The translations under genes and the position numbers were made by a program. This document shows positions 1-5,144 of a stretch of 6,002 bases of DNA, piece after piece; position 1 is the stretch's first letter; each line of letters starts with the position of its first letter. Source of the stretch: Prevotellaceae bacterium (GTDB taxonomy: Bacteria; Bacteroidota; Bacteroidia; Bacteroidales; Paludibacteraceae). The stretch is taken from the NCBI GenBank assembly GCA_031270565.1, contig JAISXJ010000036.1:1-6002 (forward strand), read 5' to 3'. Below the pieces are notes generated by a model that worked only from the letters and a program-made list of their open reading frames with translations, was not told the origin of the DNA and ran no database searches.

Positions 1-69
1 GCAGATTAGACACGATTTTCACAGATAGAAATCTGGCGTTTATCTGTTAAATCTGTGTCATCTGTGTTC
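1..69. repeat. Inverted pair of ATCTGTG-type nonamer tandem repeats
   Basis: The right arm has three 9-base units starting at 42, 51 and 60, each opening with ATCTGT (ATCTGTTAA, ATCTGTGTC, ATCTGTGTT). The left arm (about 1-28) holds degenerate copies of the same unit on the other strand: CACAGAT at 20-26 is the exact reverse complement of ATCTGTG at 51-57, and ACAGATA at 21-27 of TATCTGT at 41-47. The block could therefore fold into an imperfect hairpin with a short centre near 29-40. Similar degenerate ATCTGTG repeats are, from memory, common between genes in Bacteroidota and other phyla. No coding potential is apparent. The left end may continue outside the window. Confidence 0.6.
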
Positions 70-117
70 TGTTTTTCTATTGATATTTATGCCCTAACGG
101 GCAAAAAACTACACTCT

Positions 118-138
118 GACAACTGACAACTGACAACT
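118..138. repeat. Three tandem copies of heptamer GACAACT
   Basis: Three perfect, directly adjacent copies of GACAACT lie at 118-124, 125-131 and 132-138. They sit between the nonamer repeat block and the ilvE promoter region. Short tandem heptamers are a known kind of intergenic repeat in several bacterial phyla. No spacers separate the copies, so this is not a CRISPR array. Its function is unknown; copy-number variation by slippage is possible. Confidence 0.7.
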
Positions 139-207
139 CTTTTTATAGCGTCTCAAAAAAAGAATCAGCTCCTTTGCCGACACTGTCCGTTAACCGCTAA
201 AAAGTTG

Positions 208-215
208 TACATTTG
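208..215 (+). promoter_or_regulatory. Candidate -7 promoter box (TACATTTG) for ilvE
   Basis: TACATTTG matches the Bacteroides -7 consensus TAnnTTTG exactly and is followed by CGGCGC, resembling the GC-rich stretch after the other boxes in this window. It lies 60 bases before the ilvE start, giving an inferred leader of about 50 bases. No convincing TTTG -33 element is seen at the usual 17-23 base spacing, which lowers confidence. Confidence 0.45.
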
Positions 216-275
216 CGGCGCTGAAAAATAAGACGGAAGAAGTAATCAAATCTATATATCAAAAAAACATATCTT

Positions 276-1301
276 ATGACAGAAACTATTGAATGGAACA
301 ATCTTGGTTTTGGTTTTATACCGACCGACTACAACGTACGTTGCACTTATGCCGACGGAAAATGGGGAGAACTGCGGACACACAGCGATATGCAGATCAA
401 TTTGAATATTGCTGCTGCGGTGTTGCATTATGCCCAAGAATCGTTTGAAGGGCTGAAAGCCTTTCGCGGAAAGGACGGCAAGGTACGTATTTTCCGTGTT
501 GATGAAAATGCGAAACGGATGCAGGATTCTTGTAAAGGAATCGAAATGCCGATATTGCCTGTTGACACATTCAGAGAAGCCGTTTTGCAGGCGGTGAAAC
601 TTAACGAGCGGTTTATCCCGCCCTATGGAAGTAGCGCATCGCTCTACATCCGTCCGGTACTCTTCGCAACAACGCCTCTGGTAGGTGTAAAGCCCGCTGT
701 TGACTACGAATTTATCGTCTTTGTTTCGCCTGTTGGTCCCTATTTTAAGGGAGGATTTCAGGCAACGCCCTTTATGCTCAGTCGCAAATATGACCGCGCT
801 GCACCGCTTGGCACCGGCATGCTCAAAGTGGGCGGCAACTACGCAGCAGGTATGAAAGCGACGGTAACGGCGCACGACAACGGTTATTCATCCATGTTTT
901 ACCTCGACCCGAAAGAGAAAAAATATATTGACGAATGTGGAGCGGCAAACTTTTTTGCCATCAAGGGCAACACTTATGTTACACCGCAATCAAGTTCCAT
1001 CCTGCCCTCCATCACCAACCGTAGCCTATCGGAACTGGCAGAATCATTGGGAATGACGGTTGAGCGTCGTCCTATTGCGATCGATGAGTTGTCTGAGTTT
1101 GATGAGGCGGGTGCCTGCGGAACAGCCGCTGTTATCAGTCCCATTGCCCGCATCGACGACGTGGATAATAACAAGTCCTACATTTTCTCGCCCGATGGCA
1201 GTCCGGGACGCGTATGTACGCTGCTCTACAATAAACTTCGAGCCATTCAGCGGGGCGAAGAACCCGATACTTTCGGCTGGACAATGGAAGTGACGCTGTA
1301 A
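276..1301 (+). CDS. ilvE: Branched-chain amino acid aminotransferase
   Basis: This fold-type IV PLP enzyme of 341 residues exchanges the amino group between leucine, isoleucine or valine and 2-oxoglutarate, the last step of their synthesis and first of their breakdown, in the cytoplasm. Visible landmarks are HYAQESFEGLKAFRG near residues 51-65, the PLP-binding lysine inferred as K184 within GMLKVGGNYA (181-190), and the cofactor-binding YIDECGAANFF (217-227) with E220. CGTAAVISPI at 281-290 fits the conserved C-terminal cofactor/substrate loop. Length and motifs match the longer, eukaryote-like bacterial BCAT branch and not the roughly 310-residue E. coli IlvE type. The ATG at 276 has no Shine-Dalgarno sequence, only an A-rich leader, as is usual in this phylum. 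No other ilv or leu genes adjoin it, so it appears to be transcribed alone. Exact substrate range cannot be read from the sequence. Confidence 0.95.
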   Translation: MTETIEWNNLGFGFIPTDYNVRCTYADGKWGELRTHSDMQINLNIAAAVLHYAQESFEGLKAFRGKDGKVRIFRVDENAKRMQDSCKGIEMPILPVDTFREAVLQAVKLNERFIPPYGSSASLYIRPVLFATTPLVGVKPAVDYEFIVFVSPVGPYFKGGFQATPFMLSRKYDRAAPLGTGMLKVGGNYAAGMKATVTAHDNGYSSMFYLDPKEKKYIDECGAANFFAIKGNTYVTPQSSSILPSITNRSLSELAESLGMTVERRPIAIDELSEFDEAGACGTAAVISPIARIDDVDNNKSYIFSPDGSPGRVCTLLYNKLRAIQRGEEPDTFGWTMEVTL

Positions 1302-1316
1302 ACAACTCTTTTTTGA

Positions 1317-1362
1317 AAGTCTCAAAAGCAAAAGCCAATCGCGCTTTTGCTTTTGGAGACTT
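1317..1362 (+). terminator. Long stem-loop after ilvE, possible terminator
   Basis: Bases 1317-1335 (ending AAAAGCAAAAGC) pair with 1343-1362 (starting GCTTTTGCTTTT) to give about 19 base pairs, with one bulged G at 1355 or 1356 and a 7-base loop CAATCGC. It starts 15 bases after the ilvE stop codon, where a terminator would be expected. The downstream bases TCTAAAAATTAG lack a clean T run, so it may instead act as a 3'-end stabilising or processing hairpin. Confidence 0.5.
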
Positions 1363-1385
1363 CTAAAAATTAGATTATTTTAGGC

Positions 1386-1444
1386 GGACAAGTTTTCAAA
1401 AGCGCAGTTTACTTGTGTAAATGAGCATTTTGAAAATGAAGTCC
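1386..1444. other. Second, nested stem-loop structure of unknown role
   Basis: The segment folds back on itself in successive layers: GGAC (1386-1389) with GTCC (1441-1444), TTTTCAAAA (1393-1401) with TTTTGAAAA (1428-1436), GC (1402-1403) with GC (1425-1426), and GTTTAC (1407-1412) with GTAAAT (1417-1422) closing a TTGT tetraloop. An outer, weaker layer appears to extend this to about 1357-1475: GAGA..CTAAAAA..TTATTT on the left resembles the reverse complement of the right side. It could be a structured RNA, a 3'-UTR element or the remnant of a small non-autonomous mobile element. No family is recognised. Confidence 0.5.
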
Positions 1445-1619
1445 AACGACAAATAAGCATTTTTTAGGAGTTCTCTTTTTTGTGTTACGCTGAAATATTA
1501 AAGACAGTCCGAAAAAATAAAATCCCGTTTTTAAATAGAATTTTCGCACGTTACTGTTTATTTCATAGCAACTTGCAACGTTCAGCCGGTGGGCGATGAT
1601 AAAAAACTAATCAAATCGT

Positions 1620-1649
1620 TTTGCAATCAAAAGAAAAGAATTACCTTTG
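1620..1649 (+). promoter_or_regulatory. Bacteroides-type promoter of tRNA-Ala
   Basis: A -33 element TTTG (1620-1623) and a -7 element TACCTTTG (1642-1649) are separated by 18 bases, an excellent match to the TTTG / TAnnTTTG consensus described for Bacteroides. Transcription would start a few bases before the mature tRNA 5' end at 1661. This is the best promoter in the window. Confidence 0.75.
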
Positions 1650-1660
1650 CCGCGACTTTC

Positions 1661-1734
1661 GGGGGTTTAGCTCAGTTGGCTAGAGCGTTTGACTGGCAGT
1701 CAAAAGGTCAGGGGTTCGATTCCCCTAATCTCCA
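1661..1734 (+). tRNA. tRNA-Ala (anticodon GGC)
   Basis: A complete cloverleaf can be drawn. The acceptor stem GGGGGTT (1661-1667) pairs with AATCTCC (1727-1733) and is followed by discriminator A at 1734. The D arm is GCTC/GAGC (1670-1673, 1683-1686). The anticodon stem TTTGA/TCAAA encloses loop CTGGCAG with anticodon GGC at 1695-1697. The T arm AGGGG/CCCCT encloses loop TTCGATT. The third acceptor pair is G3:U70 (1663 with 1731), the main identity element for alanyl-tRNA synthetase, which supports the alanine assignment independently of the anticodon. It reads codons GCC and GCU. The 3' CCA is not encoded (CGA follows 1734, starting at 1735), so it must be added enzymatically. It stands alone and is not part of an rRNA operon. 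Confidence 0.96.
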
Positions 1735-1800
1735 CGAATAGACCAGTTTTTTGTGTTCTATTTCTAATAAAAACCCAATAACTTAATTATTTTTACTATT

Positions 1801-2463
1801 ATGAAGAAAAATCTTTTACTTGTAGTATTTTTATCGGTCAGTGCATTTTCGTTTGCACAGAAAGGGAGTTTCGGAACTGAAGTTTATTTCCGTCCATGGA
1901 ATGCCCAGAATGTTTTCACTCTGATTGACGGGCTGAAAGCGCGTTACTTTGTCACGGATAACATTGCTGTTCGTGCAGTTCTCGGATACACTCGCACAGG
2001 CGGGACAGCGTATTCAACCATTGCAATAGGTGCAAATACAAATATGGAACTCAAGACTGTTTCATCCAATTCATCATTCACGTTCAATCCCGGCGTTGAG
2101 TATCAATTCAAAACTTTCAACAAGGTGGCGTTGTATGCCGGTGTTGAAGGACATTTTAATTTGCGTAGCGATTTAACAAAAAACACAAATGACCAGGATG
2201 ATGACTATACTTTAACAAAAAATCAAAATGGAAGTACCGCCTTTGGCGTGGCGCTTTTTACAGGTCTTGATTACCGTCTGACAGAACATTTCTATGTTGG
2301 CACTGAACTTGGCTTGAGTTACACTACAGAAAGCGCCAGAAAACGCAAAGACAAAGCGGTTGTCAGTGGACAAACAACCGAGACGACAGTAGAAAACAAA
2401 GACAGAACGTCATCGTTTGCAACGTTTGTTCTTCCGAGTATCCGTTTGGGTTGGACTTTCTAA
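1801..2463 (+). CDS. Outer-membrane beta-barrel protein
   Basis: The 220-residue product opens with a clear Sec signal peptide (MKKNLLLVVF, hydrophobic core to about 18, likely cut after SFAQ at 20). The rest alternates polar and hydrophobic residues in strand-like segments: about 22-31, 44-64, 92-104, 106-120, 146-160, 162-176 and 204-220. Polar, charged stretches at about 122-145 and 177-203 look like surface loops. The protein ends in Phe (RLGWTF), the usual C-terminal signature for insertion by the BAM complex. This fits a small porin-family/OmpW-like barrel of about eight strands; the family name and any substrate are inference. The ATG at 1801 is preceded by an AT-rich leader without a Shine-Dalgarno sequence, and Lys-Lys right after Met supports this start. 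It follows tRNA-Ala by 66 bases with no clear promoter of its own, so readthrough from the tRNA promoter is possible. A strong terminator closes the unit. Confidence 0.85.
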   Translation: MKKNLLLVVFLSVSAFSFAQKGSFGTEVYFRPWNAQNVFTLIDGLKARYFVTDNIAVRAVLGYTRTGGTAYSTIAIGANTNMELKTVSSNSSFTFNPGVEYQFKTFNKVALYAGVEGHFNLRSDLTKNTNDQDDDYTLTKNQNGSTAFGVALFTGLDYRLTEHFYVGTELGLSYTTESARKRKDKAVVSGQTTETTVENKDRTSSFATFVLPSIRLGWTF

Positions 2464-2514
2464 TCCGTTGCTAATGGACGTCCGGAAGTTTTTCTGCATA
2501 TAGACGACTATTAC

Positions 2515-2550
2515 AAAAGGCTGTTCGGAAAGGAACAGCCTTTTGTGTTT
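2515..2550 (+). terminator. Intrinsic terminator after the beta-barrel gene
   Basis: AAAAGGCTGTTC (2515-2526) pairs perfectly with GAACAGCCTTTT (2533-2544) over 12 base pairs around the 6-base loop GGAAAG, and is followed by GTGTTT. The TTTT of the right arm plus the following T-rich bases form the release tract; the matching AAAA on the left could make it work for the other strand too. It lies about 50 bases after the stop codon and separates this gene from pssA. Confidence 0.85.
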
Positions 2551-2580
2551 TGCTCCAAGTCGAATGTCTGCAACGTCTGT

Positions 2581-2610
2581 TTTGTGAAAATAGTACATAG
2601 TATAGTTTCT
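2581..2610 (+). promoter_or_regulatory. Weak candidate promoter for pssA
   Basis: TTTG (2581-2584) is followed after 18 bases by TAGTTTCT (2603-2610), which agrees with TAnnTTTG at about four of six fixed positions. Its place between the upstream terminator and the pssA start at 2626 makes a promoter necessary somewhere here, but the -7 match is imperfect. Confidence 0.35.
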
Positions 2611-2625
2611 TTATTGTAATCTCCG

Positions 2626-3312
2626 ATGAAAAAATACATTCCCAATACCCTCACATGCTGCAATTTACTCTGCGGCTCTGTTGCTGTGATGATGGCTGCC
2701 AACGATAATTACGCATGGACGCTGATATTGATTCTGTCGGCAGCTATATTTGATTTTTGCGACGGTTTTTTTGCACGTCTGCTGCATGCCTATTCGCCAT
2801 TGGGAAAGGAACTTGATTCTCTTGCGGATGGTGTCAGTTTTGGCTTGACGCCCGCTATCGTGGCATTTTCGCTGTTGAAAGCATCGGCTTGGCCGGAATG
2901 GGCAGCCTATTTTGGGTTGATTATGGTTGCCTTTGCCGCGTTGCGACTGGCAAAATTCAACATAGACGAATTGCAGTCCTCTTCATTTATCGGTTTGGCA
3001 ACTCCGGCAAATGCCATTTTGTGGGGTGGAATAGCCTATAGCAGTTCTGCATGGCTGACTGCCTATCCGCTGACAGTAATGGCGCTGGTTGTACTGTGCT
3101 GCTTTTTGATGGTGTGCAAGTTGCCTATGTTTGCGCTAAAATTCAAAACATTTGGATGGAAAGGAAATCAATGGCAGTGGCTCTTTCTGACGGGCGACGT
3201 GGCGCTGATAATCTTCCTGCGGGACAAAGCGTTCGCTCCAATCATTATTTGGTATCTTGTGCTCTCTCTCATTATGGGCATTATCTCCTTGAAAAATCGT
3301 CAACGGATATAA
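2626..3312 (+). CDS. pssA: CDP-diacylglycerol--serine O-phosphatidyltransferase
   Basis: This integral membrane enzyme of 228 residues makes phosphatidylserine from CDP-diacylglycerol and L-serine, the committed step towards phosphatidylethanolamine. The CDP-alcohol phosphatidyltransferase signature DG-x2-AR-x8-G-x3-D-x3-D is complete and exact: D46 G47, A50 R51, G60, D64, D68; these aspartates bind the metal ions and the CDP moiety. The N-terminal IPNTLTCCNLLCG (5-17), RLAKFN (107-112) and FIGLATPANA (121-130) are typical of the serine-specific, class II (Bacillus-like) branch and argue against phosphatidylglycerophosphate synthase. Hydrophobic segments lie near 32-48, 72-85, 92-107, 147-164, 186-198 and 203-220. 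The ATG at 2626 starts right at the conserved N-terminal motif. No phosphatidylserine decarboxylase gene (psd) lies beside it in this window; 62 bases upstream of the start is the end of an unrelated terminator hairpin region. Confidence 0.92.
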   Translation: MKKYIPNTLTCCNLLCGSVAVMMAANDNYAWTLILILSAAIFDFCDGFFARLLHAYSPLGKELDSLADGVSFGLTPAIVAFSLLKASAWPEWAAYFGLIMVAFAALRLAKFNIDELQSSSFIGLATPANAILWGGIAYSSSAWLTAYPLTVMALVVLCCFLMVCKLPMFALKFKTFGWKGNQWQWLFLTGDVALIIFLRDKAFAPIIIWYLVLSLIMGIISLKNRQRI

Positions 3313-3348
3313 TATTTTTCATTCTTCATTTTTTACTAAAAAAAGTAT

Positions 3349-3356
3349 TATCTTTG
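3349..3356 (+). promoter_or_regulatory. Candidate -7 promoter box (TATCTTTG) upstream of the FISUMP gene
   Basis: TATCTTTG fits the Bacteroides -7 consensus and is followed by TTCTCAATAAAAAG, similar to the CGCCTCAAAAAAG after the fabH box. No TTTG -33 element is seen at proper spacing. If used, it gives the gene at 3523 an inferred leader of roughly 160 bases. A pure A/T inverted repeat (3309-3319 with 3341-3351) overlaps it and the pssA stop codon. Confidence 0.4.
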
Positions 3357-3440
3357 TTCTCAATAAAAAGACTCCTCACTTACCCTCCGATATGCCCTGA
3401 TTGGGATATAACATCAATTTTTATACAGTTATCTTTCCGG

Positions 3441-3472
3441 AGTTAACCAATGAGAAGAACTGCCGGTTAATT
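3441..3472 (+). other. Leader hairpin followed by a T-rich tract
   Basis: AGTTAACC (3441-3448) pairs with GGTTAATT (3465-3472) over 8 base pairs including one G-U, with a 16-base loop, followed by GCTTTTATTATT. It lies between the candidate promoter and the gene at 3523, so it could attenuate transcription or stabilise the leader, but the stem is weak. A 6-codon frame (ATG at 3450, TAA at 3468) lies within it and is probably chance. Confidence 0.25.
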
Positions 3473-3522
3473 GCTTTTATTATTCACCAAATTTTTAATC
3501 ACAATTTTCAACATTAGTAATT

Positions 3523-4857
3523 ATGAAACGTACTGTTTTTTATCTTTATATTCTTGTAGCATCGTTTTCAGGTGTCGCTTCCTTTTCCACGGCACAGGTA
3601 ACCATTGGCGGAGGTAATCCGCCCACAGCGGGCACTATTCTTGATTTGAATAGTTCAACTAAGGGAGGGCTGCTGTTCCCAAACATTCATCTGGATAACT
3701 TGACTCATATTCCCGCCGGCAAACTGGTCGGTATGACCAGTGAGCAGGATGACTCTCCCGCCCTTGCCGGCACACTTGTTTATAACACCAATCCTGCTTT
3801 GGGGGTCGGTATCTTTGCCTGGGACGGACACAATTGGCAGCCCATAGGCAAGCTGTATTTTCTGCCCTACACTACTATCGCAGCTCCTGTATGTACCAAT
3901 CCTGTTCCTCCTGTTCACTTTGCAAAGTACAATCTGGGTGCTGACCCTGCTTACGACACCCCAAAGAAACAGATGGAATATTTGTCAACCGCAACTTACC
4001 CCAAGTCCGGAAAGGCATCGGAATTGCAATTGGATGCTACGGTTTACGGCGGTTTATATCAATGGGGACGCAAAGATACGCTGCACGGCGTCAACGCTGC
4101 CAATTTTACACGGTACAACGGTACGGGAGCGTCAGCCAATACTGCCAACGGACAGGTAAACACCCCAACTCCTGCTGACGGGAAATTTTACCTCGGCAGT
4201 TCTAACTGGTACAATGGCGCCACCCCTGCCGCCAACGCTCTTTGGGGTAACGGTCAACTCACTTCTCACGACTGGCAATCCACTGCCGATGGCGCTGTGT
4301 ACGACGGTACGGGTTACTATCAGAAGCCTCTCAAAACCATCTACGACCCTTGTCCTAATGGATTTCGCGTACCAACTCAAGATGAGTGGGAGCGTATCGG
4401 CGCTTACAACTGCACCGCCAAAACTCCCGAAGGTAATTTTCTTATAGACGTTGCAACAGAATACAGCAAATCTCCCAACAGCACTTCCGACCTGATTTGG
4501 GTGCGCGTAAAGGACGGGAAAGCATATAAAGGAAACTGGAGTGCAAACGACCGAGGCGGTTATGCTATCTATAAAAAGGATGTATGGGAAGCTGCCGGCA
4601 AGGATAACTACCGGAATGGTACATTGAAACTGTACGACAAGGATGCTCCCGAGCCGCTGCTTTTTCTTCCCACTGCCGGACTTCGCAGCGGCAGTAACGG
4701 TGCGGTGAACGCCGGCGACAAAGGGCGTTACTGGAGCAATACGATTGAGAATACGGGAAAAGCCCACCACCTGCGCTTTGGCGACAGCAGCGTGTATCCG
4801 GGCAGTTACGATGCCCGCATACTCGGCTATAGCATCCGTTGTGTAGCAGAACAGTGA
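3523..4857 (+). CDS. Secreted FISUMP-domain protein of unknown function
   Basis: The 444-residue product has a Sec signal peptide (MKRTVFYLYILVASFSG, likely cut after FSTAQ at 25). Residues 35-66 (TAGTILDLNSSTKGGLLFPN, then a further short stretch) and 83-109 (GTLVYNTN..., GIFAWDGHNWQPIG) form an N-terminal module seen repeatedly in exported Bacteroidota proteins. The C-terminal half matches the Fibrobacter succinogenes major paralogous (FISUMP) domain: YQWGRKD (179-185), YDPCPNGFRVPTQDEW (274-289), LPTAGLRSGSNG (382-393), GRYWSNT (401-407) and the closing GYSIRCVAEQ (435-444). C277 and C440 are candidates for a disulphide. The domain reaches the end of the protein and no type IX secretion C-terminal sorting domain is evident, so periplasmic or surface placement is uncertain. 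The region between about 190 and 260 is rich in Asn, Gly, Thr and Ala. No molecular function is established for the family; a carbohydrate- or surface-related role would be a guess. It appears to be a single-gene unit with an AT-rich leader and no Shine-Dalgarno sequence. Confidence 0.88.
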   Translation: MKRTVFYLYILVASFSGVASFSTAQVTIGGGNPPTAGTILDLNSSTKGGLLFPNIHLDNLTHIPAGKLVGMTSEQDDSPALAGTLVYNTNPALGVGIFAWDGHNWQPIGKLYFLPYTTIAAPVCTNPVPPVHFAKYNLGADPAYDTPKKQMEYLSTATYPKSGKASELQLDATVYGGLYQWGRKDTLHGVNAANFTRYNGTGASANTANGQVNTPTPADGKFYLGSSNWYNGATPAANALWGNGQLTSHDWQSTADGAVYDGTGYYQKPLKTIYDPCPNGFRVPTQDEWERIGAYNCTAKTPEGNFLIDVATEYSKSPNSTSDLIWVRVKDGKAYKGNWSANDRGGYAIYKKDVWEAAGKDNYRNGTLKLYDKDAPEPLLFLPTAGLRSGSNGAVNAGDKGRYWSNTIENTGKAHHLRFGDSSVYPGSYDARILGYSIRCVAEQ

Positions 4858-4864
4858 TTAGTGA

Positions 4865-4882
4865 TGTCCCCAGTCAGGGACA
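4865..4882 (+). terminator. Short GC-rich hairpin after the FISUMP gene
   Basis: TGTCCC (4865-4870) pairs with GGGACA (4877-4882) around the 6-base loop CAGTCA, 7 bases after the stop codon. The position fits a transcript end, but the following bases AAGAACAACG contain no T tract, so intrinsic termination is doubtful. Confidence 0.35.
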
Positions 4883-4896
4883 AAGAACAACGTCAA

Positions 4897-4910
4897 CGCC
4901 TCAAAAAAGA
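4897..4910 (+). repeat. First copy of 14-base direct repeat CGCCTCAAAAAAGA
   Basis: This copy is identical to bases 5069-5082, which lie directly behind the fabH -7 box. A related string, CGTCTCAAAAAAAGA, occurs at 149-163 ahead of ilvE. No promoter box precedes the copy at 4897, so it may be a fossil of a duplicated promoter region or a coincidence of A-rich sequence. Confidence 0.5.
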
Positions 4911-5059
4911 TTTAACCTGTCTTTTATGCTTTGCAATCAGAATAGTGCAGGGGTGATTATGGGGATTATTGTTATTCAATCTCTAATCATAAATCGTTAA
5001 TAGATGACAATTAACTATTAATTCATAATCTATAATTCACCTTCATAATTTAAAAAGAG

Positions 5060-5082
5060 TATCTTTGCCGCCTCAAAAAAGA
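5060..5082 (+). promoter_or_regulatory. Candidate promoter of fabH with second 14-base repeat
   Basis: TATCTTTG (5060-5067) matches the -7 consensus exactly and continues into CCGCCTCAAAAAAGA, holding the second copy (5069-5082) of the 14-base repeat. The CTTTGCCGC string is shared with the tRNA-Ala promoter. No clear TTTG -33 element is visible in the AT-rich sequence upstream. The inferred leader to the fabH start at 5183 is about 110 bases. Confidence 0.5.
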
Positions 5083-5093
5083 AAATAGTAGTT

Positions 5094-5125
5094 GAAGGGT
5101 ATCTGTTTTTGAAACCCTTTAAAGG
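5094..5125 (+). promoter_or_regulatory. Hairpin and palindrome in the fabH leader
   Basis: AAGGGT (5095-5100) pairs with ACCCTT (5114-5119), extendable by one G-U pair, around a 13-base loop. Its right arm overlaps the perfect 10-base palindrome CCTTTAAAGG (5116-5125). Either could be a regulatory site for fabH, as an RNA hairpin or a repressor-binding site. It does not resemble the FapR operator as I know it, and no regulator can be named. Confidence 0.25.
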
Positions 5126-5144
5126 AATTGTTTTTTAACGGAAG

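Larger units (their letters stand above)
1302..1619. other. Gene-free region with two large stem-loops
   Basis: No credible reading frame is found here on either strand; the frames that enter from ilvE are antisense or shifted shadows of it. The first half (to about 1475) is rich in inverted repeats, described separately. The second half (about 1485-1619) is AT-rich and shows nothing I can name. The decamer CTCTTTTTTG occurs at 1306-1315 and again at 1473-1482, bracketing the structured part. Confidence 0.6.
4858..5059. other. AT-rich intergenic stretch with short repeats
   Basis: No gene is seen on either strand between the FISUMP gene and the fabH leader. Near 5011-5050 there are degenerate repeats of the kind AATTCATAAT / ATAATTCA. 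TTAATAG (4997-5003) and CTATTAA (5015-5021) form a perfect 7-base inverted repeat. Such AATTCATAAT strings are, as I recall, frequent between genes in this phylum. No ribosomal protein L32 gene is present here, although it often precedes fabH. Confidence 0.5.

Noticed and set aside
91..102. Hairpin GCCC-TAAC-GGGC as a terminator
   Set aside because: The stem has only 4 base pairs and is followed by A residues on the + strand; on the - strand it is followed by ATAAATAT with no T tract.
118..138. Possible CRISPR remnant
   Set aside because: The heptamers are directly adjacent with no spacers, and no cas gene is present.
252..875. Minus-strand open frame of 207 codons opposite ilvE
   Set aside because: It is fully overlapped by a confident aminotransferase gene, and its product is rich in Cys, Arg and His with no family resemblance.
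1044..1338. Several small frames on both strands over the end of ilvE
   Set aside because: All are shadows of the ilvE coding frame, which is intact with family motifs up to its stop codon.
1661..1734. tRNA 3' end as an integration site of a mobile element
   Set aside because: No repeat of the tRNA 3' end, integrase gene or foreign cargo is seen in the window.
3309..3351. A/T-only inverted repeat after pssA as a terminator
   Set aside because: The stem is entirely A-U and G-U with a 21-base loop, too weak for intrinsic termination.
3051..3446. Plus-strand frame of 131 codons running past the end of pssA
   Set aside because: Two thirds is a shifted reading of pssA, and the remainder is translated AT-rich intergenic sequence with no separate start context.
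3450..3470. Six-codon leader peptide before the FISUMP gene
   Set aside because: It is far too short to be distinguished from chance, and has no run of regulatory codons.
4132..4770. Minus-strand open frame of 212 codons
   Set aside because: It lies wholly antisense to the well-supported FISUMP gene, shows no recognisable domain, and arises from that gene's codon pattern.
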